From a virus: a stretch of DNA of 59,828 bases. The DNA lies in IMG/VR virus record IMGVR_UViG_3300045931_000157, positions 1 through 59,828 of that record, one strand, 5' to 3'. Positions 25,839 to 35,023 of this stretch are shown here, in pieces. The first letter of the stretch is position 1, and the number at the start of each line of letters is the position of its first letter. Below the pieces are notes generated by a model. That model worked only from the letters and a program-made list of their open reading frames with translations, did no database searches and had not been told where the DNA came from. The position numbers and the translations under genes were made by a program.

Positions 25839-27195
25839 CGCGGCGTTCCTTCTCAGGAGGAGGAGCTGCATCGCCAGATGCTTCAGCTGGAGGAGCTGCA
25901 GGCGGTGCACCAGGTCCAGGAGCTGACGGAATGCCTGCAGCTGCGGAGAGCGGCACCACCTGCTGCTGCACGCGCGGCTCGTCGCCAAATTCCACGCTGT
26001 CAAAGCCTTCGGCGTTGCGTGCTTCGTTGGGGGCGAAGATCCCGCCCTGCACGCCACGCGCCAGGGCCTCGATGCGATCCCGCATGGCACTGCGCAGCAG
26101 AGCTGCAGTGTCAAACTCCAGGTATTCGTCAGGCTGGCCGTATAACTGAAACAGCAGGCCGAAAGCCTCCTCGATGTGATTGAGCGCGAAGCCAAGGCCG
26201 GTCGAAATCCAGGCCTGCATCAAGGCCTCGGTGGTGTTGAAGCCAGAGCTGCCCAGGCCCAGCACCTGCAGCGGAATGCGATACGCCAGCGCGATATTGT
26301 CATTCGACAGCTTGAGCATTTCGGCTGTCGCTGCATCCTTGCCGCCATAGGACCAGGGCTGCACCTTCAGGCCTGCAGTGAGGATCGGCGTGCCGCCCTG
26401 GTGCAGGCCTGCAGCCTGCTCATTCCAACGATCACGCAGGTGCTGCACGTCATCCTTGTCCAGCACTAGGTCGGTCGATAGCACTGCCGAAGGCCTGGCC
26501 TGGTTGGCATAGAACTGCATCTGCTGCTTGGCGATGGCGCTGGTCACGGCCATGTCGTCATAGGCAGCGACGACAGGCGACTCTCCCACCAGCGGCTGCG
26601 GGTAGCGGTGGCGCGTGGTGTGCAGTCTGATGTGCAGCACATCACGTTGCGGCACGATGAGCTGGTAGCCGTTGAGGCGCTTGTCGATCACGTCATTGCC
26701 GCCGAGCTGGTAGAACACGTCACCTGTCTCGGCCACCAGTGGCGCGCACTGGTCCGAGTTCATCAGGTGCAGCTCATCAATCTCGAAACGGGAATTGCGG
26801 AGTGCGAGAGCGTATGCGTTGCCTTCGCTGTACAGCCAGCGCGTAGCGTTGAGCATGAAATCCGAAATGCTCTGATACAAATTCGGCTTGCGCAGAATGC
26901 GCGACAGTGCCGAGGTGGCCACGCGATCTCGGCCGCCCTTCTCGTTGGCGCGCCAGTGATCGCCTGGGCACATCGCCACGGTCTGGCTGTAGGCCGACAC
27001 GCAGGCCTCCACCATGGCCGAGCGCGGCCCGTAGGTGGGGCTGATGCCGAGCTGCCACCAATTCCAGGGCGAACCAGCGGGCAGCACGCCACCTGTCACC
27101 GGCAAGAAATACGGCCCAGGGTGCGGGACACCCTCGGCTGCCTTGCCGATCAGCAGGCGTGCTGCCGCCCTGGTCAACCAGTTCAGCGGACTCAT
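25765..27195 (-). CDS. Portal protein (HK97 gp3-like)
   Basis: This 476-aa protein has the HK97-type portal pattern: [22 protein letters not shown] near residue 60, a central region with [23 protein letters not shown] (residues about 185-207), then [21 protein letters not shown] and [12 protein letters not shown]. It forms the dodecameric ring through which DNA enters and leaves the head. The last 60 residues are Pro/Ala rich and overlap the downstream collagen-like gene. Confidence 0.92.
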   Translation of the reverse strand: MSPLNWLTRAAARLLIGKAAEGVPHPGPYFLPVTGGVLPAGSPWNWWQLGISPTYGPRSAMVEACVSAYSQTVAMCPGDHWRANEKGGRDRVATSALSRILRKPNLYQSISDFMLNATRWLYSEGNAYALALRNSRFEIDELHLMNSDQCAPLVAETGDVFYQLGGNDVIDKRLNGYQLIVPQRDVLHIRLHTTRHRYPQPLVGESPVVAAYDDMAVTSAIAKQQMQFYANQARPSAVLSTDLVLDKDDVQHLRDRWNEQAAGLHQGGTPILTAGLKVQPWSYGGKDAATAEMLKLSNDNIALAYRIPLQVLGLGSSGFNTTEALMQAWISTGLGFALNHIEEAFGLLFQLYGQPDEYLEFDTAALLRSAMRDRIEALARGVQGGIFAPNEARNAEGFDSVEFGDEPRVQQQVVPLSAAAGIPSAPGPGAPPAAPPAEASGDAAPPPEKERRDDIQREARNLLASAARIGRRRLSA

Positions 27196-27470
27196 GCTGC
27201 TGGAGTGGCTGCCCTGGTTTGATAGTTGCCGCGACCGCGCTTGTCAGCTTCGCTCTGCTTGGTCTGCGGCCCGTTTCCAGGCGGTGAACCATCTGGCTCG
27301 TGCTCCATGATGTGTTCACCACAAGCAGCGCGGTCGTTCTCCTCCTGCGTCGGCGTCGGCTTGGCAGCAGCAACAGCTTCACGCTGCTCTGCCGTCGCCT
27401 TGGCGTGCTCCTCGCGGCGCTTCTTTTCGTCCTCGTACAGCTTCTTCGCAGCTTCGTTCTGGTCGGCCAT
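27192..27470 (-). CDS. Small hydrophilic hypothetical protein before portal
   Basis: This 92-aa protein is very rich in charged residues and probably partly coiled-coil (KKLYEDEKKRREEHAKATAEQREAV), with a disordered C-terminus. The stop overlaps the portal start by 4 bases. It lies downstream of the capsid terminator. A scaffold-like or portal-associated role is possible, but nothing specific is recognised. Confidence 0.6.
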   Translation of the reverse strand: MADQNEAAKKLYEDEKKRREEHAKATAEQREAVAAAKPTPTQEENDRAACGEHIMEHEPDGSPPGNGPQTKQSEADKRGRGNYQTRAATPAA

Positions 27471-27520
27471 TGGAGTCTCCTTGGTTGAAGGTCAAAAGGT
27501 GGTGACGTTTTTTCTGATTT

Positions 27521-27561
27521 GGAAAAGGAAGGCGACCAGGGTTTGTGTTGGGTCGCCTTCC
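27521..27561 (-). terminator. Terminator downstream of the capsid gene
   Basis: GGAAGGCGACC (27527-27537) pairs perfectly with GGTCGCCTTCC (27551-27561) across a 13-nt loop. On the minus strand the hairpin is followed by TTTTCC and, further on, a second short A/T-rich run. It sits in the 137-base gap between the capsid and the 92-aa gene. The likely effect is to give capsid transcripts an extra end and so higher dosage. Confidence 0.65.
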
Positions 27562-27607
27562 CCAGGTGCCTGGCAGCTGCCCGGACCCGAACCAGCTGCC
27601 GTGGCCC

Positions 27608-29752
27608 TTACCAGGTAACGCCCTGGACCCAGGCGACGGTGCCAGTGCGCTGCAACGTCCAGTTCACCGGCAGGATCAACCGCAGCGCCAGGCTGTCAGT
27701 CTGGAACATCGAGCGCGTGGGAGCTGCCACGACACCTGGTGTGCCAACCGTGCCGATCTGCGCCGGGTTGGTGTCCTCCATGTGGAGGGTTGCCTGGTCG
27801 CTCACCTCGAAGCGCGGAGCCTCGGCACCGACCGAAACGAAATCGGCGGCGTCGAGCGCAATCACCGTGCCAGCCGGCACATGGCCGCTGTCGATGATTG
27901 GCCAGCCAGACATGCTGCCTGCCCGCACTTCGTCGCGGAACGGGAAGGCACCGCTGTTCGGCCCGACCGTGAATCCGATGCTGTTGAGCTGCTGCGGATT
28001 CATCAGCCAGACAGGATTGCGCAGATTGCCGTTCGTGCCAGTGAGCAGCGCGGCAGTGATCTGCTTGATGTCACCGACCAGGGCGTTGAAGCCGCCGCCG
28101 GTCGTGGCCGTCAAGGCTGCCACACCGTACAGGATGCCAGCAGGCCGGATTGCTGTGTCAACGTTGGCGTCGAGCAGGACAGAATCGAGCGAAACTGACG
28201 TGTCCTCCTGGATGCAGTTGCGCAGCAGCGGTTGAATTGCGGGCGTGCTGTGTTCGTCAATCTCCCTGGTCCAGGTGGTGATGACGCCCATTTTTTTCGG
28301 CAGCAGCGTGACCGCCGAGAATGCAGCCATCCGCACCGGGATCGGATTGCCTTCACCGACGAACGAGCCAGCGATGGTCGGCGTGGTTCGGCGCGTCGGC
28401 ACGACGAGCTTGCCATCAGCTCCGAATGTCACGCTGGTGCCCATGCCAGCCAGGCGCGGATACACCGCTTTCGGCTGCAGCAGTGGCAGGAAGCCGAGAT
28501 TGCGCTGACTGACCAGTTCAGCTGCCCAGTTCGACGGCCCAGCTCCAGTCGTCGTTGCTGGCACGGTGGCGGCCTTGGTAATCAGCTCCTGGACCAGGCG
28601 AATTTCGTGATCTTCGCCGAACAGGAGATGGATCGCCTCGGCCTCTGATTTGCGTTGCGAAGCCGCGAGCATCTTGGCCATGCACATCCTGGTGTACACG
28701 TCCATGATGTCCACGGCCTTGCCATTCGTGAACGGCTGGCGCGGCTTGGCCGGAACAGTGCTCGGCCTGGTCTGCACAGCACCGCCGCGTGCCACCGGCA
28801 CCGGCAGCTGAGCCTGCACCTGAGCTGCTTGTGCAGTCTCACCGAGGCGGGCTTCGTTGTCCTTCAGCATCTGATGAAGGGCAGCCTCGCGGTCGATCTT
28901 GTCCTTCAGCTCCTTGTTGGTTTCCAGGTCCGCGTCGGTGACGTTGTTATCGTCAATCAACTCGGTGTGCTTCTGCAGCTCATCACGCGCTGCATTCAGA
29001 CGCTGCTCGGCGTCTGCAATCCGTTGTGCTAGCGACGACATTGTTTTGATCCTTGTGGGAGGGGTTTCGGCATGCTTGCCGCGATCCCCGCGCCGCACGA
29101 TGCCGCCCCGTGCGCCATGCTTGGCGAAAACGGCATCGAGTGTTGCGGGGGAAATCTTCAGTGACTTGGCGATGGCCAGTGCGTTGGGATTTGCTGGCAC
29201 TGCGACGATGCTTGTCTCAACCAGCTTTTGCTTGACGTAGAAGGAGCCGAAATCGGTTTCCTCGCGCGGCCTGGTTTCGATGGGCTTGAAGCCCACCGAG
29301 GCAGCTTTCAAAATTCCGGCCTCGACCAGCTTGCGGATTTCGTCAACGCGATCTGATGTGCCGAGCGGCGCTAGCTCCAGCTTGCCGCGCAGCTGCTTGC
29401 CGACGACGCGCACGTTGGTCCAGGTGCCGATGATGAAATCGGACTGGTGACTGAACAGCGCAATCGGGTTTAGCTTGAACTCCTCGAGCTGCCAGCCGCT
29501 CGACAGGATGATGTCGTCCATGCGGTCAGGCGTTTCATCTGACAGCACGAACTCCAGGCCATCCTGCTTGGCTGCAGGCTTCCGCTTCCTGATGATGCCG
29601 TCCGCGCTGCGCTCATCCCAAATGATTTCGCAGGCTGTCTCGTCGCCCAGCTCATCGACGCAGCGATCCATGAAATCGTCGAAGGTTTCGTCATCATCAG
29701 GCGTGATTTCACGCGCGACGACGCAGCCGCCGTCGAGGACGTGCTTGGTCAT
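27608..29752 (-). CDS. Fused prohead protease and major capsid protein (HK97 type)
   Basis: This 714-aa protein joins two usually separate genes. Residues about 65-200 are an S78-type prohead protease: His102 in LFSHQSDF, Ser152 in AASVGFKP, and a later VAVPANPNA segment. Residues 238-310 are a coiled-coil delta/scaffold region. Residues about 340-714 are the HK97-fold capsid (E-loop, FGADGKLVVPTRR, GEGNPIPVRMAAFS, GILYGVAA, and IDSGHVPAGTVIALDAADF near the end). An internal ATG at 29041 has a good binding site and could make the capsid part alone. Residues 1-60 are an extra acidic N-terminus. Confidence 0.92.
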   Translation of the reverse strand: MTKHVLDGGCVVAREITPDDDETFDDFMDRCVDELGDETACEIIWDERSADGIIRKRKPAAKQDGLEFVLSDETPDRMDDIILSSGWQLEEFKLNPIALFSHQSDFIIGTWTNVRVVGKQLRGKLELAPLGTSDRVDEIRKLVEAGILKAASVGFKPIETRPREETDFGSFYVKQKLVETSIVAVPANPNALAIAKSLKISPATLDAVFAKHGARGGIVRRGDRGKHAETPPTRIKTMSSLAQRIADAEQRLNAARDELQKHTELIDDNNVTDADLETNKELKDKIDREAALHQMLKDNEARLGETAQAAQVQAQLPVPVARGGAVQTRPSTVPAKPRQPFTNGKAVDIMDVYTRMCMAKMLAASQRKSEAEAIHLLFGEDHEIRLVQELITKAATVPATTTGAGPSNWAAELVSQRNLGFLPLLQPKAVYPRLAGMGTSVTFGADGKLVVPTRRTTPTIAGSFVGEGNPIPVRMAAFSAVTLLPKKMGVITTWTREIDEHSTPAIQPLLRNCIQEDTSVSLDSVLLDANVDTAIRPAGILYGVAALTATTGGGFNALVGDIKQITAALLTGTNGNLRNPVWLMNPQQLNSIGFTVGPNSGAFPFRDEVRAGSMSGWPIIDSGHVPAGTVIALDAADFVSVGAEAPRFEVSDQATLHMEDTNPAQIGTVGTPGVVAAPTRSMFQTDSLALRLILPVNWTLQRTGTVAWVQGVTW
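29041..29059 (-). promoter_or_regulatory. Internal ribosome binding site and start for capsid-only product
   Basis: On the minus strand AAGGA lies 8 bases before the ATG at 29041, in frame with the fusion gene. Translation from here would give a 477-aa delta-domain plus capsid (MSSLAQRIADAEQRL), exactly at the domain boundary and where many phages have a separate capsid gene. This is inference from sequence, and no expression evidence is available. Confidence 0.6.
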
Positions 29753-29775
29753 GGCTCTGCCCTTTTGCTGAGGTG

Positions 29776-30480
29776 CTACGACACTACGATCAGCACTGGA
29801 TCGTTGCCGCCGAGTGGCGGCCCGCTGCTCTGGCCTGGTGTCACTGTCAAATCAAACCAGCCGCCCATGTCGGCATTGGCAGTGATCGCGTAGCGTTTGA
29901 TCACTGTGGCATCCAATTTTTTCTGGATGGTGATGCTCTGGCCTGGCTTCACGCCTTGCCAGAACAGCGTCAGATCCCGGTTTTCGATGTCGCGCGCATC
30001 AACGAACAGGTGTGTCGCGTCATCCTGCGCCGCCGTGTCCCAGGCGATCTTCGTGTCACCAGGATCACCTGCCGTGGTCTGCGTTGTCTTGGCACTGTAA
30101 TCGAGCATCGTGCCAGTGGCGTTCGTGCCTGGTGCAGCATCCTGCTTCACCACCAGCTCGAATTGCCGCTCAGCCTCCTGCTCGATTGGCTGTCCGACAG
30201 CGCCAGAGTGCAGCTTGAGCAGCCTGATCGATCGCGAATGTTCCTCTGGCACGACCACCGCACCACCTGGCACCACGTTGATGGTGACTTCGCGCCCATC
30301 GGGCGCGTAAAGGCCGCTGTAGCGCGTGCCTTCTGCAGACACTGCAAATGCCAGCGTGGCAGGCGTCCACTCGGCGGGCATGTTGATGCGGACGATTTCG
30401 GCATTGTCACCAATATCGACGGCCTCTGACAGGCTCCCGCCTGCCGGAATGACTGGCCCCGTGATGACTTTCAGTGCCAT
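29776..30480 (-). CDS. Hypothetical head-associated protein
   Basis: This 234-aa protein is beta-rich with two probable domains: 1-110 (VITGPVIPAGGSLSEAVDIG, FAVSAEGTRYSGLYAPDG) and 135-234 (DDATHLFVDARDIENRDL). It has no catalytic motif. It lies between the HNH/terminase genes and the capsid gene, suggesting a decoration or packaging accessory protein. Proteins like the first domain are common in Rhizobiales prophages (remembered). Confidence 0.65.
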   Translation of the reverse strand: MALKVITGPVIPAGGSLSEAVDIGDNAEIVRINMPAEWTPATLAFAVSAEGTRYSGLYAPDGREVTINVVPGGAVVVPEEHSRSIRLLKLHSGAVGQPIEQEAERQFELVVKQDAAPGTNATGTMLDYSAKTTQTTAGDPGDTKIAWDTAAQDDATHLFVDARDIENRDLTLFWQGVKPGQSITIQKKLDATVIKRYAITANADMGGWFDLTVTPGQSSGPPLGGNDPVLIVVS

Positions 30481-30482
30481 CG

Positions 30483-30785
30483 CTATCTCCTGTTGGCCGG
30501 ATGCTTCGGATCGGTCGGCCAGCCATCGGCATCAACCTCGTCGGTGTAGCCGCGATGTTCGATGGCTTGCTTTTGGTTGCTGTGGCAGGAGCTGCAGAGG
30601 CTCTGCAGATCGCCCAGCGAAAACAGTGTCCAGTTGCCTTTGTGCGGAATGACGTGATCAGCCACCGTGGCGCGCGTGACCACTCCGCGGTTCAGGCAGA
30701 ACTTGCACAGCGGGTGATGCTTGAGCTGCAGCGTGCGTCGGCGTTGCCATCGCGCCGTGTCGTAGAACCGCTGCCAGTCTCTCAT
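30483..30785 (-). CDS. HNH endonuclease (terminase-linked)
   Basis: This 100-aa protein has a complete HNH motif: CKFCLNRGVVTRATVADHVIP (key Cys pair, DHV), then a central Asn-like position and LQSLCSSCHSNQK (second Cys pair and His/Asn). The start RDWQRFYDTARWQRRR is typical of phage HNH proteins next to terminases. These are required for DNA packaging in HK97-type phages with cohesive ends. The start overlaps the large terminase stop by 4 bases. Confidence 0.9.
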   Translation of the reverse strand: MRDWQRFYDTARWQRRRTLQLKHHPLCKFCLNRGVVTRATVADHVIPHKGNWTLFSLGDLQSLCSSCHSNQKQAIEHRGYTDEVDADGWPTDPKHPANRR

Positions 30786-32446
30786 CCGATCAGGGCCTCG
30801 ATGTCCACCGGCCTGGCGCCCTTGCGATCACGCGAGCGCAAGCCCATCAGCATCGCGAGTGCCACCGCGCCGTCGATGCGGAAGCGTGCCTTGTCCTTGT
30901 CCAGCTTGCGCAGGCCTGCAGGGTCCATCGCAGCCACTGCGTTTGCGATGTTCCAGTTCAGCACTGGATTGTTGGAATGGATCAGCGTGCGATCAATCAC
31001 GGCACGCTCCAGGGCATCAATGGCTGGCCCCATGTCCTTGAAGCCTTGGCCCCATGGCACCAGGCGCAAGCCATCAGTGAGGCGCGGCCTGGCTCCCAGG
31101 GTGACGCGCTGGAATTTTTCATCAGGCTCCTTGCTTGGGTCCTCGTAAGCCTGCAGGCCGATGCGGTCGAACTCGCGCAGCAGGTCCTGGATGCGCCAGC
31201 GGTCATACGCCATGCCCTTGACGCGGTAACGCTGCGACAGCTCAGCGATGAACAGCGCGACCACTTCGGGATTGATGGTGCGGCCAGGTGAGGCCAGCAG
31301 GTGGCCTGCCTCCAGCCATTCGACGTAGCGGAACGTGCCAGTGCCGAAATCCCGCTGCGATTGTTCGCGCAGCAGGTCCTTCGGCTTCCAGAAATACGGC
31401 ACGATGCGGCACGGATCAGAAGCTGAGCCGACCAGCAGTGCTGTCAGGTCCAGCACGCTGGACAGGTCCAGTGCCAGGTACACCTCCTCGCCTTCCTGCA
31501 GCTGCACCTCACCAGCACAGGCCATCCATTCAGAGCGCGACAGCAGCGCAGACACTGGCGCGATGCGCTGGTTCAGGAACAGGTTGCGCACCTTCGGCTC
31601 CTCGGCAGGCATGCGCTTGGCCTTCCGAATGGCCGCCACCAGGTCCTCGCGGTCGCGAAACTTGCCGAGCGCCGGATTGGCCTTGCGCCATTGCCGCTCA
31701 TCGCCCAGGTCGCAATCCTCATCGGCTGCGTAGAGGTGGCAGACGATGGTCGGATCTACACCTGCCTGGCCGTCATCAATCAGCTGGCTCAGGATGTGCT
31801 CAGGGTCATTGCTCTGCGTGCTGATGGTGATGAACAGCGGCTCATCGCGAGCGCCGAATGCAGTGTCCATCACATCGTACAGCGTGCGATTTTTCGCCTG
31901 CGCCAGTTCATCGTAGATCACCAGGCTGGGCATATAGCCGTGCTTGGTGCCAGCCTCTGCACTGATCGCTCGGTAGATCGAGCCAGTGCGCCTGGCGATC
32001 ATGGTCTTGGTCGAGGCCACGATCTCCAGTTCGCCGCGCAGCTCTGGCTCCAGCTCAACAATCTGCCTGGCGAACTTGAACACGATGGCTGCCTGGTCGC
32101 GGTCATTGGCAGCTGAATAGATTTCGCCGTGCACGATGGCCTCTGGACCGATCAGGTGTGCCAGCGCCAGCGTTGCGATCAGTGCGGTTTTGCCATTCTT
32201 GCGCGCCACCGAGAGGATGGCACGGCGCACCGCACGATTGCCGTTCGGCATGTGCGGCTCGTAGATGTCGCGAATGAATTTCTTTTGCCAGGCATCCAGC
32301 TTGAACGGTTTGCCCTGGCCCTTGCCACTGGGCACGGTCAATCGCTGGATGAAATCAATGACCAGTTTCGCACGCTGTCTGCCTCGCGGCGTGCGTCTAA
32401 CTTGCGAGGAGGCCCGCAAACTTGCTCTGTTGTGCTTCGCCAACAC
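30782..32446 (-). CDS. terL: Terminase large subunit
   Basis: This 554-aa DNA-packaging motor ATPase and nuclease is of the HK97 gp2 type. A Walker A-like loop is at about residue 75 (LSVARKNGKTAL). Walker B with the catalytic acid is LVIYDELAQAK near 175, followed by the coupling segment FITISTQSN. The nuclease domain begins at about 320 (YLALDLSSVLDLTAL), with Asp residues for metal binding. The gene overlaps the end of the small terminase by 50 bases, so the true start might be a little downstream. Confidence 0.94.
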   Translation of the reverse strand: MLAKHNRASLRASSQVRRTPRGRQRAKLVIDFIQRLTVPSGKGQGKPFKLDAWQKKFIRDIYEPHMPNGNRAVRRAILSVARKNGKTALIATLALAHLIGPEAIVHGEIYSAANDRDQAAIVFKFARQIVELEPELRGELEIVASTKTMIARRTGSIYRAISAEAGTKHGYMPSLVIYDELAQAKNRTLYDVMDTAFGARDEPLFITISTQSNDPEHILSQLIDDGQAGVDPTIVCHLYAADEDCDLGDERQWRKANPALGKFRDREDLVAAIRKAKRMPAEEPKVRNLFLNQRIAPVSALLSRSEWMACAGEVQLQEGEEVYLALDLSSVLDLTALLVGSASDPCRIVPYFWKPKDLLREQSQRDFGTGTFRYVEWLEAGHLLASPGRTINPEVVALFIAELSQRYRVKGMAYDRWRIQDLLREFDRIGLQAYEDPSKEPDEKFQRVTLGARPRLTDGLRLVPWGQGFKDMGPAIDALERAVIDRTLIHSNNPVLNWNIANAVAAMDPAGLRKLDKDKARFRIDGAVALAMLMGLRSRDRKGARPVDIEALIG

Positions 32447-32891
32447 CGGCTGCGATGCGGCTGCGTGCTGCTGGTGTCATGCCGAACTCGGATGCGTAGC
32501 GGCACATATCGCCAGCAGCCTTCCTGGCAATCGACAGCAGCGGATTGATGTGAGCCTGCTTGTCGCGCTTCACCAGCAGGCCCTGGAAAACCGGATCGCC
32601 GCTGCGCATTTTGGCCAGGGCTTCCTCAGCCATCTTCCAGGTGCCGTAGGCCTGGGAGTAGGCAGCCAGCGGCCCATAATCGACAATGGTGAGCAGCCCC
32701 AGGCGGTGCAGCTCCAGCACGATGCGGTGCCACTCATCCTGGCCATACGGGCACAAAAAGTCGGGCGGCTCTGGCACGTCATCAGGGATCAGCGGCCTCG
32801 GCTCGTCGTAGCTCAGCTTCTTGTGTCCTGGATTGCCGCGCAGCACCTGCAGGTGCGTGGGGATCGGGCGCGGTCCTCGCGGGCCACTCAT
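32397..32891 (-). CDS. terS: Terminase small subunit (P27-like)
   Basis: This 164-aa protein has the P27-family start GPRGPRPIPTHLQVLRGNPG and the RPLIPDDVPEPPDFLCPYG block, followed by helical repeats that make the DNA-recognition ring. It is directly upstream of the large terminase and directly downstream of the glycosyltransferase, whose stop it nearly touches (4-base overlap). Confidence 0.92.
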   Translation of the reverse strand: MSGPRGPRPIPTHLQVLRGNPGHKKLSYDEPRPLIPDDVPEPPDFLCPYGQDEWHRIVLELHRLGLLTIVDYGPLAAYSQAYGTWKMAEEALAKMRSGDPVFQGLLVKRDKQAHINPLLSIARKAAGDMCRYASEFGMTPAARSRIAAGVGEAQQSKFAGLLAS

Positions 32892-33796
32892 GTGCGTTGC
32901 TCCTTGTTCAGCTTCACTGCACCGTAGCGTTCAGCCATCAGCTGCAGGCCGTACTCGTTCACGCCGACTGGTCGCTCCAGGTCCTTGCGCAGCAGCAGCT
33001 TGTTGCGCTCCTGGAATCGGCTGTAGTCCACGAAGTGGTGCCAGCGGTTGAATTTCCAGACCACCTTGGCGACGTCAGGATGCAGCTTCACCAGCACCTT
33101 GCTCTTGAGCAGCGTGCCGTCTTGATAAATCTCGTCGGTGTTGCCGCCTGCCATCTTCTGCGTGGCGATCTTCTTTTGCAGGAAGGCGTAGAACTGCACC
33201 GTGCACCAGCCAGCCTTGAGACAGCGCAGGCTCAGGTCAGTGTCCTCGTTGTAGCGGCTGCGCCAGCGAAACGGCAGGTCGTTGCGGATCAGAATGCAGC
33301 TGTAAATTCGCGTATTGAACACCAGCGGAGCGAACTTGGTTTTGCGCGGCGCAAACATTTCATAGGCAGGGCCAGCCATCGCGACGTTGCGATAGCGCAG
33401 ACAGAAATCCTCCATCGCACGAAAGTGAGTGCCGTCGCCAAGCGAAGTTTTCTGGTTGCGGTTGAGGCGATAGAAGCCGCCGATGTTGTCATCCATCACC
33501 CAGTGCCAGGCATGGCCTTCGCTGATGGAATGCTCCCAGGCGCAGTTGCGAGCTGGCCCGGATCCTGTGCCAAGCCCCTGGGCATCACCATCAGGGTCGC
33601 AAGTGTCGAAATTCTTTTTGAAGGCTGGATCGAGCACCAGCAGCTTGCTGCGATCAATCACTGCGGCGTAGCTGTCCAGCTCCTGCGGCTCCACGATCAC
33701 GCGATAGGGCACACCCATCGCGTCCAGGTGGCGCATGGTCAGGCGGCTTGCTGCTCTGCCCTTGCTCGGAATGTAGATCGGGAATTGCGGATTCAT
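32888..33796 (-). CDS. TET-associated-type glycosyltransferase (TAGT), probable DNA base glycosylation
   Basis: The product has 302 aa. The start [15 protein letters not shown], the GPARN segment at 80-84, the Asp-Asp pair at 102-103 ([11 protein letters not shown]) and EDTD at 184-187 form the GT-A-like pattern of the TAGT family. That family was predicted and partly shown to glycosylate hydroxymethylated bases in phage DNA. It is encoded with a radical SAM enzyme and a ParB-like protein, a known neighbourhood for base hypermodification. No TET or JBP oxygenase is in this genome, so what it modifies is open. It ends 4 bases into the small terminase gene. Confidence 0.75.
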   Translation of the reverse strand: MNPQFPIYIPSKGRAASRLTMRHLDAMGVPYRVIVEPQELDSYAAVIDRSKLLVLDPAFKKNFDTCDPDGDAQGLGTGSGPARNCAWEHSISEGHAWHWVMDDNIGGFYRLNRNQKTSLGDGTHFRAMEDFCLRYRNVAMAGPAYEMFAPRKTKFAPLVFNTRIYSCILIRNDLPFRWRSRYNEDTDLSLRCLKAGWCTVQFYAFLQKKIATQKMAGGNTDEIYQDGTLLKSKVLVKLHPDVAKVVWKFNRWHHFVDYSRFQERNKLLLRKDLERPVGVNEYGLQLMAERYGAVKLNKEQRT

Positions 33797-33978
33797 CCTG
33801 CGTAATCGCGCCGCCTGCGATCAGCACGCTCAGCCAGCTTGTCGTACTCATCAGCAATGCGCAGCATCGCAGCCTTGGCTTCGCGGTCTTTCATATCTGC
33901 GGCCAGGGTTCTCATTTGCTCAGCCCGCTTGCGCCAGTGTGCCGGGTTGCGGATCGGATTGCTGCTCTGCTTGGGCAT
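33793..33978 (-). CDS. Small conserved helical protein of Bradyrhizobium type
   Basis: The product has 61 aa with ATG at 33978 ([11 protein letters not shown]). The helical core [21 protein letters not shown] and [13 protein letters not shown] is a pattern very common in Bradyrhizobium and related genomes (remembered). It overlaps the radical SAM 3' end by 59 bases and the glycosyltransferase start by 4. A shorter start at 33915 would avoid the overlap but cut the conserved first helix. Function unknown. It is a host-range clue. Confidence 0.75.
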   Translation of the reverse strand: MPKQSSNPIRNPAHWRKRAEQMRTLAADMKDREAKAAMLRIADEYDKLAERADRRRRDYAG

Positions 33979-35023
33979 TGGCTGACCTGTCGAAGCGGCC
34001 GACAGCAGGATCAGCCTCAAGGGGCCGCCAGGTCTGGCCATTCCAGAAGCGATCAACTTGCTTGTCGCTCCAGTGTTTGAAATCGCAGCGGCTGAACGTG
34101 ATGTTGCACTTGCGGCAGGCGTAGTCAGTATCGGCACGGTTTTTCAGACGCAGGCGGCGGCGCACCGTCTGCATTTCCTCGCCATACCAAAACGCCATGA
34201 AGCCTTCAGCACCTTCATTCACATTGCCGAATTTGCCTTCACTCTTGTGCATTCCATCCTGGCAGCACAGCAGGAAGGCACCAGAGGCGGCGACCGTGAC
34301 ATAGAGGAACGGCTGATTGCAGCGCCTGGCCAGCGGCTGCTCCAGGGGCTTCATGCCGAAGCGTTTGCCAGCATCCCAGTCCAGATTGCCATACCAGTTG
34401 CCCAGCAGACCGGCGCGGTAGCGCGACTTCGGCCAGCGCGTTGGTTCATCCATCAGCACGATCAGCTTGGTTTTCGGCCCGTAATATTTCCAGGGCGTGG
34501 GTGCGAACTCAGGGGCCACGCACTTGCCGCTGGCTTCGTTGTAGTAGGCGAAGAACGGATACTTCGATTGCGCAGCCAGCTTGTGGAAGCGCGAGCGCGG
34601 CCCGTACATGTCGGTGTAAATGATGTTCGCCCCTGCATCCAGGAAGCCATCGTAGGTCACGTCACCTGTCAGCAGCTTGGTGCCGTTGGTCGTGATTTGA
34701 ATTTGCACCAGTGGTGCCAGCTCACGCGCGATCCTCAGCCAGGCTGTCAGCTGAGGATGCAGGGTCGGCTCACCGACGACGCCGCAAATGTCAACGCGCA
34801 CGGTGGGTGAAACCTTGTTGATCGTGGTGAACAGCTTGCGCCAGGTCTGCTCGCTCATCTGGTGTTCGTTGTGCTTCTCAATCAGCCCAGCACAGCAGTG
34901 GCCGCATTTCAGATTGCAGCCATAGACTGGCTCGATCACCCAAACATTTGGCGAAGTGCTACCCAGCGGCTTGATCTTCTTTTGATGGCCGAAGCCCTTG
35001 GTGATCGCAGGCCAGTTGAACAT
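33920..35023 (-). CDS. Radical SAM enzyme in the DNA-modification cassette
   Basis: The product has 367 aa. The iron-sulfur motif is CxxxCxxC at residues 36-43 (GCNLKCGHC), followed by typical SAM-barrel strands ([19 protein letters not shown], with GEP). The C-terminal part holds extra Cys clusters ([20 protein letters not shown]), suggesting an auxiliary cluster of SPASM type. Radical SAM proteins next to TAGT and ParB genes are known in phages with modified bases. The substrate is unknown. It is coupled to the ParB-like gene (start 35023). Confidence 0.85.
   Translation of the reverse strand: MFNWPAITKGFGHQKKIKPLGSTSPNVWVIEPVYGCNLKCGHCCAGLIEKHNEHQMSEQTWRKLFTTINKVSPTVRVDICGVVGEPTLHPQLTAWLRIARELAPLVQIQITTNGTKLLTGDVTYDGFLDAGANIIYTDMYGPRSRFHKLAAQSKYPFFAYYNEASGKCVAPEFAPTPWKYYGPKTKLIVLMDEPTRWPKSRYRAGLLGNWYGNLDWDAGKRFGMKPLEQPLARRCNQPFLYVTVAASGAFLLCCQDGMHKSEGKFGNVNEGAEGFMAFWYGEEMQTVRRRLRLKNRADTDYACRKCNITFSRCDFKHWSDKQVDRFWNGQTWRPLEADPAVGRFDRSANAQAEQQSDPQPGTLAQAG

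Noticed and set aside
24660-26183. Rightward 507-codon frame opposite the collagen-like gene
   Set aside because: It is a by-product of Gly-Pro-rich GC codons on the other strand, low in complexity, and against the operon direction.
24717-26195. Longer leftward start at 26195 for the collagen-like protein
   Set aside because: The extra 119 residues lie wholly inside the portal gene and are Cys/Ser/Arg-rich shadow sequence. The start at 25838 begins the plausible coiled coil.
32897-33805. Rightward 302-codon frame opposite the glycosyltransferase
   Set aside because: Same length by chance of GC codon bias. The leftward frame has the IPSKGR, DD and EDTD motifs and operon overlaps.
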